Below, in pieces: positions 25,945 through 34,458 of a stretch of DNA of 64,000 nt. Source of the DNA: CAYVHB01 sp964450865. GTDB lineage: Bacteria; Bacillota; Clostridia; Saccharofermentanales; UBA5734. The first letter of the stretch is position 1. Every line of letters begins with the position of its first letter. A program made the position numbers and the translations under genes. Location: positions 62,001 to 126,000 of the forward strand of contig CAYVHB010000003.1 in assembly GCA_964450865.1 (NCBI GenBank), written 5' to 3'. The notes beneath the pieces were generated by a model that saw only the letters and a program-made list of their open reading frames with translations, was not told the DNA's origin and made no database searches.

Positions 25945-27922
25945 GGCGCTCCTCCGTTAATGGTGCAGCAGAGCATTCGTCAAGATAGGCTGTATATGCG
26001 GTAACAATCGCAGCTACATCGCGCTCGATGATTGCAATTAAATGTACGATTTTTTCGTTTGATGCGTCAAGTGCTCCGTCAGGCCCTTGCCGGCCAATCC
26101 GCTCCAGCTGGTGGGCCAGGTCCATGGTTGCGAAGGCATTGAAAATGGCCAGCCCGCCCTTGAGATCATGGGCTGAGCGGGCCAGCCCGGGCCAGTCTTC
26201 AGCCTGGGCGGCTTGCCGGAGCGCGGCCAGCTGGGTGGTGGCACTTTGGACAAATTTAGCCAGCAAGAGCCGCAGCAGATGCAAGTCACCGTTTACCTTG
26301 GCCAGGACAGCCTCCTTCGTTGCCAGGGAGAATTGCACGTCCGGGTCCGGTTCAAGCGGGATTGAGGCGAAGTTGCCGGTATCTTCAGTCATCCTCAGAA
26401 TGGCCTGGTTGCCGGGCCGCGGCACGCCGCCAGGCTGTGGCACGTCCGGAGAAGCAGTCCGCGGCTGGGCTGCTGGCGTATCCGGACTGGCCGGATCAGT
26501 CCTCTTCCCGGTTTGCGCCGGCTCCCCGGACGGTTCGGCCGGCAGGCAGCATGAGGCCTGATCCGGTTCTTGTGCGGTCATCTGATTGCTATCGGCATAA
26601 TCAGCGGCCAACCGCTGAAGCTGTTCGGCAATGCGCATGAACAGATGCCGGATATCTTCAGGCGTAAAAGGCTTTTGCAGCTGATAGTCAAACAGCGCCG
26701 CGGCATCCGGGTCCTGCAGATCTTCCAGGCGGTTGCCGGACAAGGCGGCCAGCCAGACGGGCGGGTGGTGCGGCTGGCGGGACAGGGCCCGGATTTGCCG
26801 GGCTGCCTGGGTGCCATTCAGGACCGGCATCTGCCAGTCAAGCAGAACAGCGTCAAAGGGGGCATTGGCAGGTGTCGCTGCGTAGGCGGCTACAGCCGCC
26901 TGGCCATCCCCGACCGCCTGGCAGGATACATCATAGCGTTCGCAGATGCGGGTCAGCAGCAGCCGGTTCATCTCGTCATCTTCGGCAATCAGGACCCGGA
27001 GCCGGCTGATATCTGGCTGACCCTGTTCCATGCCGGCTGATGATGCCGGATTGCTCAGCCGGTCAGCGAGATTGCGGAAAGCCAGCTTGATGAAATGCTG
27101 CTGGTTCATCTCCTGACTGTAAACCTGGGAACCGAATATGAGGACCGGCACCAGTCCTGACATCGGACAAGGCTCAAGCCGGGCGCTGGTCAGGCTGGCC
27201 AGGCGCTGCATCAGGGTTAATGCGCCGCCCGACCCGGTTTCGGGCAACAGCAGCAGGAACTGGTCGCTGTCCCACCGGCAGACGAAGTCGAGTTCACGCA
27301 CATTTTCCTGCAGCAGCTGGGCGACACGCTTGAGCAGCTGGTTGCCGCCGGACCGGCCGCAACCGGCAACAATTTCCGGATAATTGACAATCCGCACGGC
27401 CAGGATGGCAAACATTTCGCCCTTGCGGACAAAGCGGGCCTGTTCATAATCAATTTTATTGAGCATTTCGCGCTGGTTCAGCAAGCCGGTGAGCGGATCA
27501 TGGGCGGCAGCCAGCTCCAGTTCCCGCCGGATGCGTTTCAATTCGACATGGGTCTTGATGCGGGCCAGCAATTCCAGGGTGTTGAATGGTTTGCGGATGT
27601 AATCAACCGCGCCGCTTTCAAAGCCTTTGATCAGGCTTTCGATGTCGATGCGGGCACTCAGGAAGATAATTGGTATATCATCATAGGCCTCAATGGCCCG
27701 GATGCGCAAGCAGGTCTCATAGCCGTCGAGGTCAGGCATCATGACATCCAGCAGGATCAGGTCGGGCTGGATATGGGCCAGCAGATCAAGGGCAGCCTGG
27801 CCGGAATCGGCCAGATAGATGTCGTATTTGTTTTTCTCCAGCAGACCACCGACGATCTCCAGGTTTTCCATCGTATCATCAACAATCAGGATCTTCGGCC
27901 AGGCAGAATCAGAAGTGACCAT
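25937..27922 (-). CDS. REC-GGDEF(degenerate)-REC-HPt phosphorelay protein
   Basis: A 661-residue multidomain relay protein. Receiver 1 has D59 (LILLDVMMPDLDG). A GGDEF-fold domain (about 135-285) has RWDSDQF at 216-222 in place of RxGGDEF, so it should lack diguanylate cyclase activity. Receiver 2 has D362 (LLDWQMPVLNG). A Pro-rich linker (450-510) leads to an HPt domain with H585 (SAHDLKGG). Start ATG 27922 is preferred to an upstream in-frame start because GGAGGTAACCACC precedes it. It overlaps the kinase gene end by 14 bases. It probably passes phosphate from the upstream kinase to the LuxR-type regulator. Confidence 0.87.
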   Translation of the reverse strand: MVTSDSAWPKILIVDDTMENLEIVGGLLEKNKYDIYLADSGQAALDLLAHIQPDLILLDVMMPDLDGYETCLRIRAIEAYDDIPIIFLSARIDIESLIKGFESGAVDYIRKPFNTLELLARIKTHVELKRIRRELELAAAHDPLTGLLNQREMLNKIDYEQARFVRKGEMFAILAVRIVNYPEIVAGCGRSGGNQLLKRVAQLLQENVRELDFVCRWDSDQFLLLLPETGSGGALTLMQRLASLTSARLEPCPMSGLVPVLIFGSQVYSQEMNQQHFIKLAFRNLADRLSNPASSAGMEQGQPDISRLRVLIAEDDEMNRLLLTRICERYDVSCQAVGDGQAAVAAYAATPANAPFDAVLLDWQMPVLNGTQAARQIRALSRQPHHPPVWLAALSGNRLEDLQDPDAAALFDYQLQKPFTPEDIRHLFMRIAEQLQRLAADYADSNQMTAQEPDQASCCLPAEPSGEPAQTGKRTDPASPDTPAAQPRTASPDVPQPGGVPRPGNQAILRMTEDTGNFASIPLEPDPDVQFSLATKEAVLAKVNGDLHLLRLLLAKFVQSATTQLAALRQAAQAEDWPGLARSAHDLKGGLAIFNAFATMDLAHQLERIGRQGPDGALDASNEKIVHLIAIIERDVAAIVTAYTAYLDECSAAPLTEERHD

Positions 27923-30485
27923 GGTGGTTACCTCCGTTGGCCGGACTGCCGGCGGCGCCTGTGGATCCGGGCTGGCCGGATCCGGCCGGCTCACCTGGCT
28001 GGATAAAGGGCCGGATCAGGTCAGGATACCAGACCAGCAGCTCACGGATTTTCCGGATATGGTAGGTATTGGCCGCCTGTAACAGCGACTGGGCATAATT
28101 GTGCAGCTGCTTCAGGCCAAAAGCCTGGCTGACCTCCACCAGCTGGCCGGCCAGCATCCGCGCCGATCGCACGCCGTTGGTCAGGCGGCACTCCCGCCAC
28201 AGGCCGGCCTGCAACAGAATCAGCCGTTCAGCCAGACCCCGCTGGAAAGGCGCAGCCGGCAACCAGCCTGGGCCGGTTACGAGCAGCCGGGCCGGTTCGG
28301 CTGGGGGCTCAGCCAATGGTCCATGCTCAGATGCCGGACTGTCCGCATGACTGGCGCTGACCTGGACAGGATATTCCGGATGTGGTTTATCAGCCAGATC
28401 GATGTTGACAGGAGGTATGGCAGCTGGCATTGCAGCTGGGGTGGCGCCGGCCCGATCGGCCGGACCGGATTGTGGGCCAGTCGATGAGCCAGAAGAGGAG
28501 TCAGCCGGTGGGACGGATGAAACAGGTACGGGGTGAGACGGAAAGCTGGCCCGGTCGGGCAGCCGGCGGCTGGCCGGATGTGCAGATTCGGTGGACAGCA
28601 CATCAGCCGGCTGGACGAAGACCGGCTGGCTGGCAGCCGGTGCAGTCAGCATGCGCCCCTTGCGGGTGCTGACCGGTGTTGCAGGCAGGTCAATGATAAA
28701 GCTCGAGCCGTGGCCAGGCTGGCTTTCGAGGTTGATCTGGCCGCCCATCAGCTCGACGAGGCGCTTGCTGATCGACAGGCCCAGGCCAGTTCCGCCATAT
28801 TTCTTGGTGCTCTGGCCGTCCTGCTGTTTAAAAGGTTCAAAAATCAGCTGCTGCTGGTCCACCGGGATACCAATGCCGGTGTCCCTGACGATAAATTGCA
28901 GATCGACCGCCTGCCCTGACTGGTCCTTGGCCAGGCAGCGGGCGATCACCGCAATCGATCCCCGATCCGTAAATTTCACGGCGTTACCCACCAGATTAAA
29001 GAGAACCTGCCGGGTCCGGACCTCATCGAGGACCAGGGCTGGCGGCAGGACCGGGTCAATCTGCAATGAAAGCTCGAGCTGCTTCTCGGTCAGTTTCAGG
29101 GAAAAGATCTCCTTGATCTCCTCAAACAGCCTGGCCAGTTCGACATCGTCAGTCTGCAGGACGATCTTGCCGATCTCGATCCGGGACAAGTCGAGAATAT
29201 CATTGATCAGGTTGACCAGGGTATTGCCGGCCTTCTGGATCGCATTGAGATAATGCGTAGCCTGATCATTGACGGCCAGGTCTTTCAACAGAGCGGTATA
29301 ACCAAGGATGGCATTCATCGGGGTCCGGATCTCGTGGGACATGTTGGCCAGGAACTGACTTTTCAGCGCGTTGGCCTCCTCGGCAGCGTGCCGGGCTGTT
29401 TCCAGTTCTTCTTCGATGCCCTGTCGTTCTATTGTCTTCTGAATCGAGTGGGCAAACATCGCCAGGGTCGAGAACTCTGCCTCGGTCCACTGCCGTTCAT
29501 ATTTACATTCATCAAAACCGACAAAACCCCAGAAAAAGCCCCGGACGAAAATCGGAATGACCACCAGCGACAGGATCTGCTGGGCCTCCAGCAATTCCCG
29601 GGTCTTGGTGCTGGCCATCAGGCGGACTACGCCATGATAAGACTCACCTTGCTGCAGGGGGCCAATAAAATCGGCAACATCCTGAAAAGGAATATTGCGC
29701 AGCTCCGGATTGTCAATCTGCGGCTCACGAAAGCCGGAGTTCCATTCGATACGCTGGCTGGTCGTCCACTGCCCGTTATCATCGCAATGATTGACAAACA
29801 GATAAACCCGGTCAACGTCAGTCGCCTCACCGATCTGGACGAGGCAATTGGCAATGGCCGGGAAGAGATTCCGGTTTTCAATCAGTTCCTTGCTGGACCA
29901 GGCGACAGCCGACAAGATCTTCTCGCGCCTGCGCAAAGCATCCTCGGCCTGTTTGCGGTCTGTAATATCAAGCTGGGTTATGATCATGCGGGCCGGCTGG
30001 CTTGCGGCATCCCATTCAATGATCTGAGCGCGATTCAAGGTCCAGATCCAGGATCCATCATGGTGCTGCAGGCGGGTTTCCATCTCATAGCGGTCGGCGG
30101 TGCCGGCCAGATACTGGCCGATCATGGCCCGGCTGCGCACGCGGTCATCAGGCTGGAGCAGCTGCTCCCAGGTCTCAATGGTGCCGGGCACCAGCTCATT
30201 CAGGCGATAACCGACCATGGTCGCCAGTTGCTGGCTGAAAAGGCAGGTGCCAGTCTGGAGCTGCCAGTCCAGCAGGCCAATCCGGGCATTACTGAGCACG
30301 AGATTGAGGCAAAGCTCGCTATCGCGCAGCTGGGCCTCCAGCGGCATTGCGCCTGGTTGATTGGCGAGATTGGCATGGCTTTCCTGGCTGGCCTGACTGA
30401 TATATTTGGCGCATACAGCATCAGCGGCAGCAAGGGATGCTGCCTGCGGCGGATACTGATCCGTTTCGCTGTTTGTTATTGCCAT
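27909..30485 (-). CDS. PAS-GAF sensor histidine kinase
   Basis: An 858-residue cytoplasmic kinase with no membrane segment visible. PAS (about 55-175, ending in DITDRKQAEDALRRRE), GAF (about 190-350), HisKA with H384 (NMSHEIRTPMN), and HATPase with the N box around N501 (FNLVGNAVKFTDRG), DTGIGIP and GGTGLGLS (564-571). After residue 610 comes a Pro/Ser linker and a helical segment (about 775-850) of the kind found at the end of hybrid kinases; no receiver or HPt is present here. These are supplied by the next gene, which overlaps by 14 bases. It starts the phosphorelay next to the fibre genes. The signal is unknown. Confidence 0.88.
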   Translation of the reverse strand: MAITNSETDQYPPQAASLAAADAVCAKYISQASQESHANLANQPGAMPLEAQLRDSELCLNLVLSNARIGLLDWQLQTGTCLFSQQLATMVGYRLNELVPGTIETWEQLLQPDDRVRSRAMIGQYLAGTADRYEMETRLQHHDGSWIWTLNRAQIIEWDAASQPARMIITQLDITDRKQAEDALRRREKILSAVAWSSKELIENRNLFPAIANCLVQIGEATDVDRVYLFVNHCDDNGQWTTSQRIEWNSGFREPQIDNPELRNIPFQDVADFIGPLQQGESYHGVVRLMASTKTRELLEAQQILSLVVIPIFVRGFFWGFVGFDECKYERQWTEAEFSTLAMFAHSIQKTIERQGIEEELETARHAAEEANALKSQFLANMSHEIRTPMNAILGYTALLKDLAVNDQATHYLNAIQKAGNTLVNLINDILDLSRIEIGKIVLQTDDVELARLFEEIKEIFSLKLTEKQLELSLQIDPVLPPALVLDEVRTRQVLFNLVGNAVKFTDRGSIAVIARCLAKDQSGQAVDLQFIVRDTGIGIPVDQQQLIFEPFKQQDGQSTKKYGGTGLGLSISKRLVELMGGQINLESQPGHGSSFIIDLPATPVSTRKGRMLTAPAASQPVFVQPADVLSTESAHPASRRLPDRASFPSHPVPVSSVPPADSSSGSSTGPQSGPADRAGATPAAMPAAIPPVNIDLADKPHPEYPVQVSASHADSPASEHGPLAEPPAEPARLLVTGPGWLPAAPFQRGLAERLILLQAGLWRECRLTNGVRSARMLAGQLVEVSQAFGLKQLHNYAQSLLQAANTYHIRKIRELLVWYPDLIRPFIQPGEPAGSGQPGSTGAAGSPANGGNHHGHF

Positions 30486-30592
30486 GCATGGACCCCCGGA
30501 TTCATGCCGATGTCCCGCTCGTTTGATTTCCTGAGCCAGTTCATCCTGTCTGCAAGATCGTTTATACCTTTATACAAGTATACGAGCCTGGT

Positions 30593-30679
30593 ACGAACTG
30601 GTTCATTGCCACATATAATATCGTTCATCTCTTATACGAGCTGGTTCATCGCCATATATAATATCGTTCATCTCTATAT
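30593..30679. repeat. 43-bp tandem repeat upstream of the kinase gene
   Basis: Two adjoining copies (30593-30635 and 30636-30679) of a unit containing CTGGTTCATYGCCAYATATA and ATATCGTTCATCTC, with about four differences. They lie 110-190 bases before the kinase start on the minus strand. AT-rich, with ATATTATAT in each copy. They could be tandem regulator sites or duplicated promoter elements. The rest of the 544-base gap 30486-31029 (30680-31029) holds nothing that I recognise. Confidence 0.75.
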
Positions 30680-31029
30680 GTTTATATATATTGACCAGTA
30701 TAGCATAGAAAAATTAACCTGTCGCTTGCAACAAGCGATTTACCGGAGAAACATCTTGAATGGAGAAACAGCAGGAAGAATAATGCCAGCAGCAAGACCA
30801 GGTCACATGCAGCAATGATTCACGAAAAGTAAAAATGGATACAGCCCGGCCAAATTCAAAGCAGGGGCTACTTTTCCGGAATTTAAACAGGGTCTCGGGG
30901 ATCTCTCTGTTAAGCCGTCATTAGCCGCGGTCCATCGTGACAGCGGTTCTGTCTTCAGCACGTTGAAAAGTTCTTCACTGCTCAGAACTGCATCGGCTGC
31001 TGCCGAACCTGACAGTTCCAGGCTTCCAG

Positions 31030-31308
31030 CTAATAATCAAAAGCAATGCGGAATGCACGTTCCGCCGGATTTACCTCGATATGCGCAATCGTCAGATTGC
31101 TGATTTCGGAAAAACCGTTACCTCGGCGGATGGCAGCCAGGAATTCAGCCAGCTGCTCATAAGTACCCTGGACTTCGATTTCGACGCGTCCGTCATCGAG
31201 ATTACGCACGAACCCGGCCAGGCCAAAGCGCCCGGCCGAGCGCGAGACAAAATAACGAAAACCTACACCCTGAACCTGGCCCTCGCAGTAAATTCGATAG
31301 CGGACCAT
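31030..31308 (-). CDS. Acylphosphatase
   Basis: A 92-residue enzyme that hydrolyses acyl-phosphates such as acetyl-phosphate; cytoplasmic. The motif GQVQGVGFRYFV with the catalytic Arg (FR) and GFVRNLDDGRVEIEVQG with the catalytic Asn (RN) are both present, and the C-terminal strand ends FRIAFDY. ATG 31308 is chosen over a GTG three codons upstream because GGAGGTG lies six bases before it. Length and motifs fit the family fully. The gene reads the same way as the corrinoid cluster upstream but is 112 bases away. Confidence 0.93.
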   Translation of the reverse strand: MVRYRIYCEGQVQGVGFRYFVSRSAGRFGLAGFVRNLDDGRVEIEVQGTYEQLAEFLAAIRRGNGFSEISNLTIAHIEVNPAERAFRIAFDY

Positions 31309-31420
31309 GTGAATCACCTCCAGCAGGCTTATTGCGGATAATTGCCAGGGTTAGATCCGGCCAGGAGCGGCTGGCCGGATCGGGTCAAGTAAGACTCCAC
31401 CAGCCAGGAACAGGCCGGAT

Positions 31421-32605
31421 TCAGGCCATGCGGTGAATCGGCCGGGGGTAGCCCGGCTGGAAAGCCTCGGTGAACAGGGATTCGACCACAGCTGAAGCGG
31501 CGGCTGCCTGATCCCGGACAGCCCGCTCACAGATCGTGCGCAGTGCATCCGGATCGATAGCCGCGCGGCAATTGAGGACCAGGGTTGCGGTCACAAAGCC
31601 GATACGCATCGACTGGTCAAACTCGATGCGATCGGCCAGGCTGACGCAACTGGCCTTGGCCCAGTCGCTGCCGGCGACTATGTATGCTTTCAGGTGCGCG
31701 ATCTCATGCCGAACGGCTGCCAGACTGGTCTTGATCTGGCCCAGCAGGGCGGCCAGAAAGGCATTGCCGTCAGCCGGCCGGGCTTCGCCAATGACCACGC
31801 GCGCCGGGATCGGCCGGCCCTCGCTGTCTTCACCGCTGGCACAGAGGTCGCAGGTCATGGTCGGTGGCTGGACTACCAGTGAAGCGGTGGTATTAAGCCA
31901 GCCCAGGACCGCTTCGGCCCTGGCATAGACGGCATAATCGACAGCCATCGAAGGCTGCAGGACCGAAACGGGCCGGCTGGCAGCCAGCTGACCAAGCCAG
32001 TCGGGCAATCCGGCTCCGGAGCGGGCGCTGATCGCCAGCACCTCAATCCCGCGGAAGCGGGCCTTCAGGAAATCAGTCATGGCCTGGATCTCCGGCCGGT
32101 CAAGCGTATCGGTCTTATTCAGGACAATCAGGTCAGCTTCGGTCAGCTGGCGATTGAACAGGTAATTCACTTCATTGGGGAACAGGCTGTCCTGGTCGCG
32201 CATGTAGCGGCGCAGGCGCCTGGGATCGACGACCACTGACAGCGGGGCCAGGGCGACCTCAGCGTCATGATGCTGCCGCAAGGGCTTCATCAGAGTCGCG
32301 ATCAGGTCCGTGCAACTGCCGACGGGCTCGGCCAGCACGTAATCCGGATAATCCAGGGCCTGCAATTCGGCCAGCCTGGCAGCAAACTGGTCAAAATTGC
32401 AGCAGAAACAGCCCCCGGTCACTTCCAGGACCGGGAAACCCTGGCTGTGCAGATACTCGGTGTCGACCAGATGGGAGCCCTGGTCATTGGTCACAATCCC
32501 GACCTTGTGGCCGGCATCGGCCAGGCTGCGGGCCAGGGCCAGGATCGACGTCGTCTTGCCCGCACCCAGGAAGCCACCGATTATCATCAATTTTGTCAAG
32601 GGCAT
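31421..32605 (-). CDS. CobW/COG0523-family GTPase
   Basis: A 394-residue P-loop GTPase. Walker A is GFLGAGKTT (near residue 11), the metal-binding CxCC motif is in TGGCFCCNF (about 69-71), and the G4 motif is NKTD (about 165). COG0523 proteins handle Zn, Co or other metals for partner proteins. Placement at the end of a corrinoid/URO-D cluster suggests that it serves a metal-dependent methyltransferase, perhaps as metallochaperone or activator. ATG 32605 has GGAG six bases upstream. The C-terminal half (about 230-394) differs from the classical CobW-C domain. Confidence 0.87.
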   Translation of the reverse strand: MPLTKLMIIGGFLGAGKTTSILALARSLADAGHKVGIVTNDQGSHLVDTEYLHSQGFPVLEVTGGCFCCNFDQFAARLAELQALDYPDYVLAEPVGSCTDLIATLMKPLRQHHDAEVALAPLSVVVDPRRLRRYMRDQDSLFPNEVNYLFNRQLTEADLIVLNKTDTLDRPEIQAMTDFLKARFRGIEVLAISARSGAGLPDWLGQLAASRPVSVLQPSMAVDYAVYARAEAVLGWLNTTASLVVQPPTMTCDLCASGEDSEGRPIPARVVIGEARPADGNAFLAALLGQIKTSLAAVRHEIAHLKAYIVAGSDWAKASCVSLADRIEFDQSMRIGFVTATLVLNCRAAIDPDALRTICERAVRDQAAAASAVVESLFTEAFQPGYPRPIHRMA

Positions 32606-32625
32606 ATCGTTCTCCAATCAGTCAT

Positions 32626-32667
32626 TTATTGGTTGCTTATTGGTTTTTTATTGGTTGTTTATTGGTT
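32626..32667. repeat. 11-bp tandem repeat (TTATTGGTTNN)x4
   Basis: TTATTGGTT occurs at 32626, 32637, 32648 and 32659 with an exact 11-base period, just upstream of the CobW-type gene on its 5' side. An 11-base period places the copies on about the same face of the helix, as regulator half-sites often are; it may also be slippage-prone DNA. Confidence 0.8.
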
Positions 32668-32699
32668 AATGATCGGTTTTCTATCGCAGCATAAAACGC

Positions 32700-32978
32700 C
32701 TATCCGTCGAGCCGGGCCAGGAATTTGGCCAGCTGGCGCGGCGAGATGATATTGCCGGCCGAGATCTGCTCGTCATCAACCAGGATCGCCGGCAGCTTCT
32801 CCACCTCGAAGCCTTCGATCTGCCAGACCTCGCGCGGGTGGCCGATCTCCACGATTTCCCACGTGAAATCAGAACGAGACGCTGCAGTTTTCTGCAGCGT
32901 CTCCATGTTCAGGTGATTGACGATGACACAGGCCGTACAGGGGCTTTGCTGCACGACCAGGCGGGCATGGTGGGCCAT
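32700..32978 (-). CDS. Small thioredoxin-like protein
   Basis: A 92-residue thioredoxin-fold protein with the dithiol motif CTAC (residues 14-17), a following helix, and cis-Pro segment KLPAILVDD (about 60-68). The start lies three bases after the stop of the URO-D-thioredoxin fusion gene, so the two are probably co-translated. It probably exchanges thiols with that protein or keeps the corrinoid cluster reduced. Exact partner unknown. Confidence 0.8.
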   Translation of the reverse strand: MAHHARLVVQQSPCTACVIVNHLNMETLQKTAASRSDFTWEIVEIGHPREVWQIEGFEVEKLPAILVDDEQISAGNIISPRQLAKFLARLDG

Positions 32979-32981
32979 GGT

Positions 32982-34337
32982 TTACAGGCTCTTGCGATCC
33001 AGGGCGTCTTGCAGGGCCTGCTGGAGCGTCACGTCATCCGGGATGATCGAGATGAACGCGACCTGGCCGTCGATCACGATCGTCGGGATGTTGCTGACAC
33101 CCAGCTTCATCATCGCGACCACACCTTCCTTGTTCTTGATGCTGTGCTCCTTGTAGGCGATCTTGTCACCAAACACCCTGGCGGCCCGATAGACCGCTTC
33201 CATCATGTACTGGCAGGGCGCGCAGGATGCCGAATCGAGCGTGATGACGTCGATGTACACCCGGCCCCGGTCGCTGTAGTCCGGCAACTCCGCTGCCACG
33301 CCTTCCAGCGGGTTGGAGCTCTCCATGAATTCGGCGATCTCGCCATGGACCAGCGAGGCGATCGCCTTGACGTTCTCAACCGGCACGTCAAAGGCCATGT
33401 CGCAGCCCGGAGCCAGGAGATAGCCCTTCGTGCCGCCGATGGTCATGCAGTTCAGCGCATCATTGACATTGTCGGTCGGCGTGCCGAAAAGCATCACCAC
33501 CGTCAGCTTGATGTTGCCGCCAAAGGACAGCCCGTACCGGCGGCACATGTCCCGGACATAGTCCAGCGGGATGTTCTCGTCAATCGACAGGCCGTCGGCA
33601 TGGCACTGGCACATGACCTCGATATTGTTCTTGGCATTGCCGCAGACAAACAGGTTCCCCAGCTTGCCCCGGGCCCGGATATAATCAAAGATCTCGATCA
33701 TGTAGGGCTGGCAGAAATCGGTAAAATTGTCCGGCGAGATCTGCGAGGTCATCGGGTCGACGACCGCAATGATGTCCACCCCGGCGTCGATATACATCTG
33801 GCTGGTCTTGATCGCGACTTTCGTCGCCAGCTGCATCAGCTCGTGGACCAGCTCCGGCTCGTCGATCATGTTGTAGAAAATATCCGTGCCCATCAGGTGC
33901 AGGCCCAGCGTGAACGGTCCGGTGATCAGCCCGTACACGGCCTTCTCCTGGCCGATGGTCTGGCAGATGCGCCGCATCGCGTCGAGCACAATCGGGAAGC
34001 GCCCGTCACTTTCGCCCGGGACCTGCAGGTCGGCGATCGTCAGGCCCTCCTCCAGCGGGTGGCTGCTGACGGCCGGCGGGTTGGATTTCGCCCATTGCAG
34101 CTTGCAGCCCATCGCCTCGGCCTCGATCTGCAGATCAAACAGGGCCGGGATGCCGTCAGGACGATATTCCTCAACCGCCCGCGTCATGCCCGCGACAATC
34201 AGGTCAGCGGAATGGAAATATTCATCGGCCGTGACGCCGATCAGCCTGGCGGCGTGGCAGCCGACGAACGGCACCCACGGCGCGCGCGGCGTTTCTTCAT
34301 TGCGGATTGCAGCCAGGACCAGTTCTTTCGAATTCAT
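32982..34337 (-). CDS. URO-D-family methyltransferase-like protein fused to a thioredoxin-like domain
   Basis: A 451-residue protein. Residues 1-340 form a uroporphyrinogen-decarboxylase (MtaA/MtbA/CmuA-like) barrel, with GPFTLGLHLMG (about 140), PMTSQISPDNFTDFC and HADGLSIDEN. These relatives move methyl groups between corrinoid proteins and thiol cofactors. Residues about 365-451 are a thioredoxin fold with CAPC (in DSASCAPCQYM) and cis-Pro NIPTIVIDG. The gene lies between a corrinoid-protein gene and a small thioredoxin gene. The fusion suggests a thiol methyl acceptor or a redox-controlled step; this is inference. ATG 34337 follows a GGAGGAGATACAG sequence. Confidence 0.85.
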   Translation of the reverse strand: MNSKELVLAAIRNEETPRAPWVPFVGCHAARLIGVTADEYFHSADLIVAGMTRAVEEYRPDGIPALFDLQIEAEAMGCKLQWAKSNPPAVSSHPLEEGLTIADLQVPGESDGRFPIVLDAMRRICQTIGQEKAVYGLITGPFTLGLHLMGTDIFYNMIDEPELVHELMQLATKVAIKTSQMYIDAGVDIIAVVDPMTSQISPDNFTDFCQPYMIEIFDYIRARGKLGNLFVCGNAKNNIEVMCQCHADGLSIDENIPLDYVRDMCRRYGLSFGGNIKLTVVMLFGTPTDNVNDALNCMTIGGTKGYLLAPGCDMAFDVPVENVKAIASLVHGEIAEFMESSNPLEGVAAELPDYSDRGRVYIDVITLDSASCAPCQYMMEAVYRAARVFGDKIAYKEHSIKNKEGVVAMMKLGVSNIPTIVIDGQVAFISIIPDDVTLQQALQDALDRKSL

Positions 34338-34458
34338 CTGTATCTCCTCCTATAGGCATCGGCCAGCTGCTCTTCTCATCCGGATTTCACCCGGCAATCG
34401 CTGCATAGCCTGTGGCCAGCCGATTCTTCTCTTCCGGCTACCGCCCGGCGTTTCCGGC

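Noticed and set aside
29253..30818. 521-codon plus-strand open frame opposite the histidine kinase
   Set aside because: Shadow of the kinase gene; it has no start signal, and the H, N and G boxes are on the other strand.
32838..34355. 505-codon plus-strand open frame opposite the URO-D-thioredoxin gene
   Set aside because: His/Asp/Arg-rich shadow translation typical of antisense frames in GC-rich DNA; the minus-strand gene carries clear domains.
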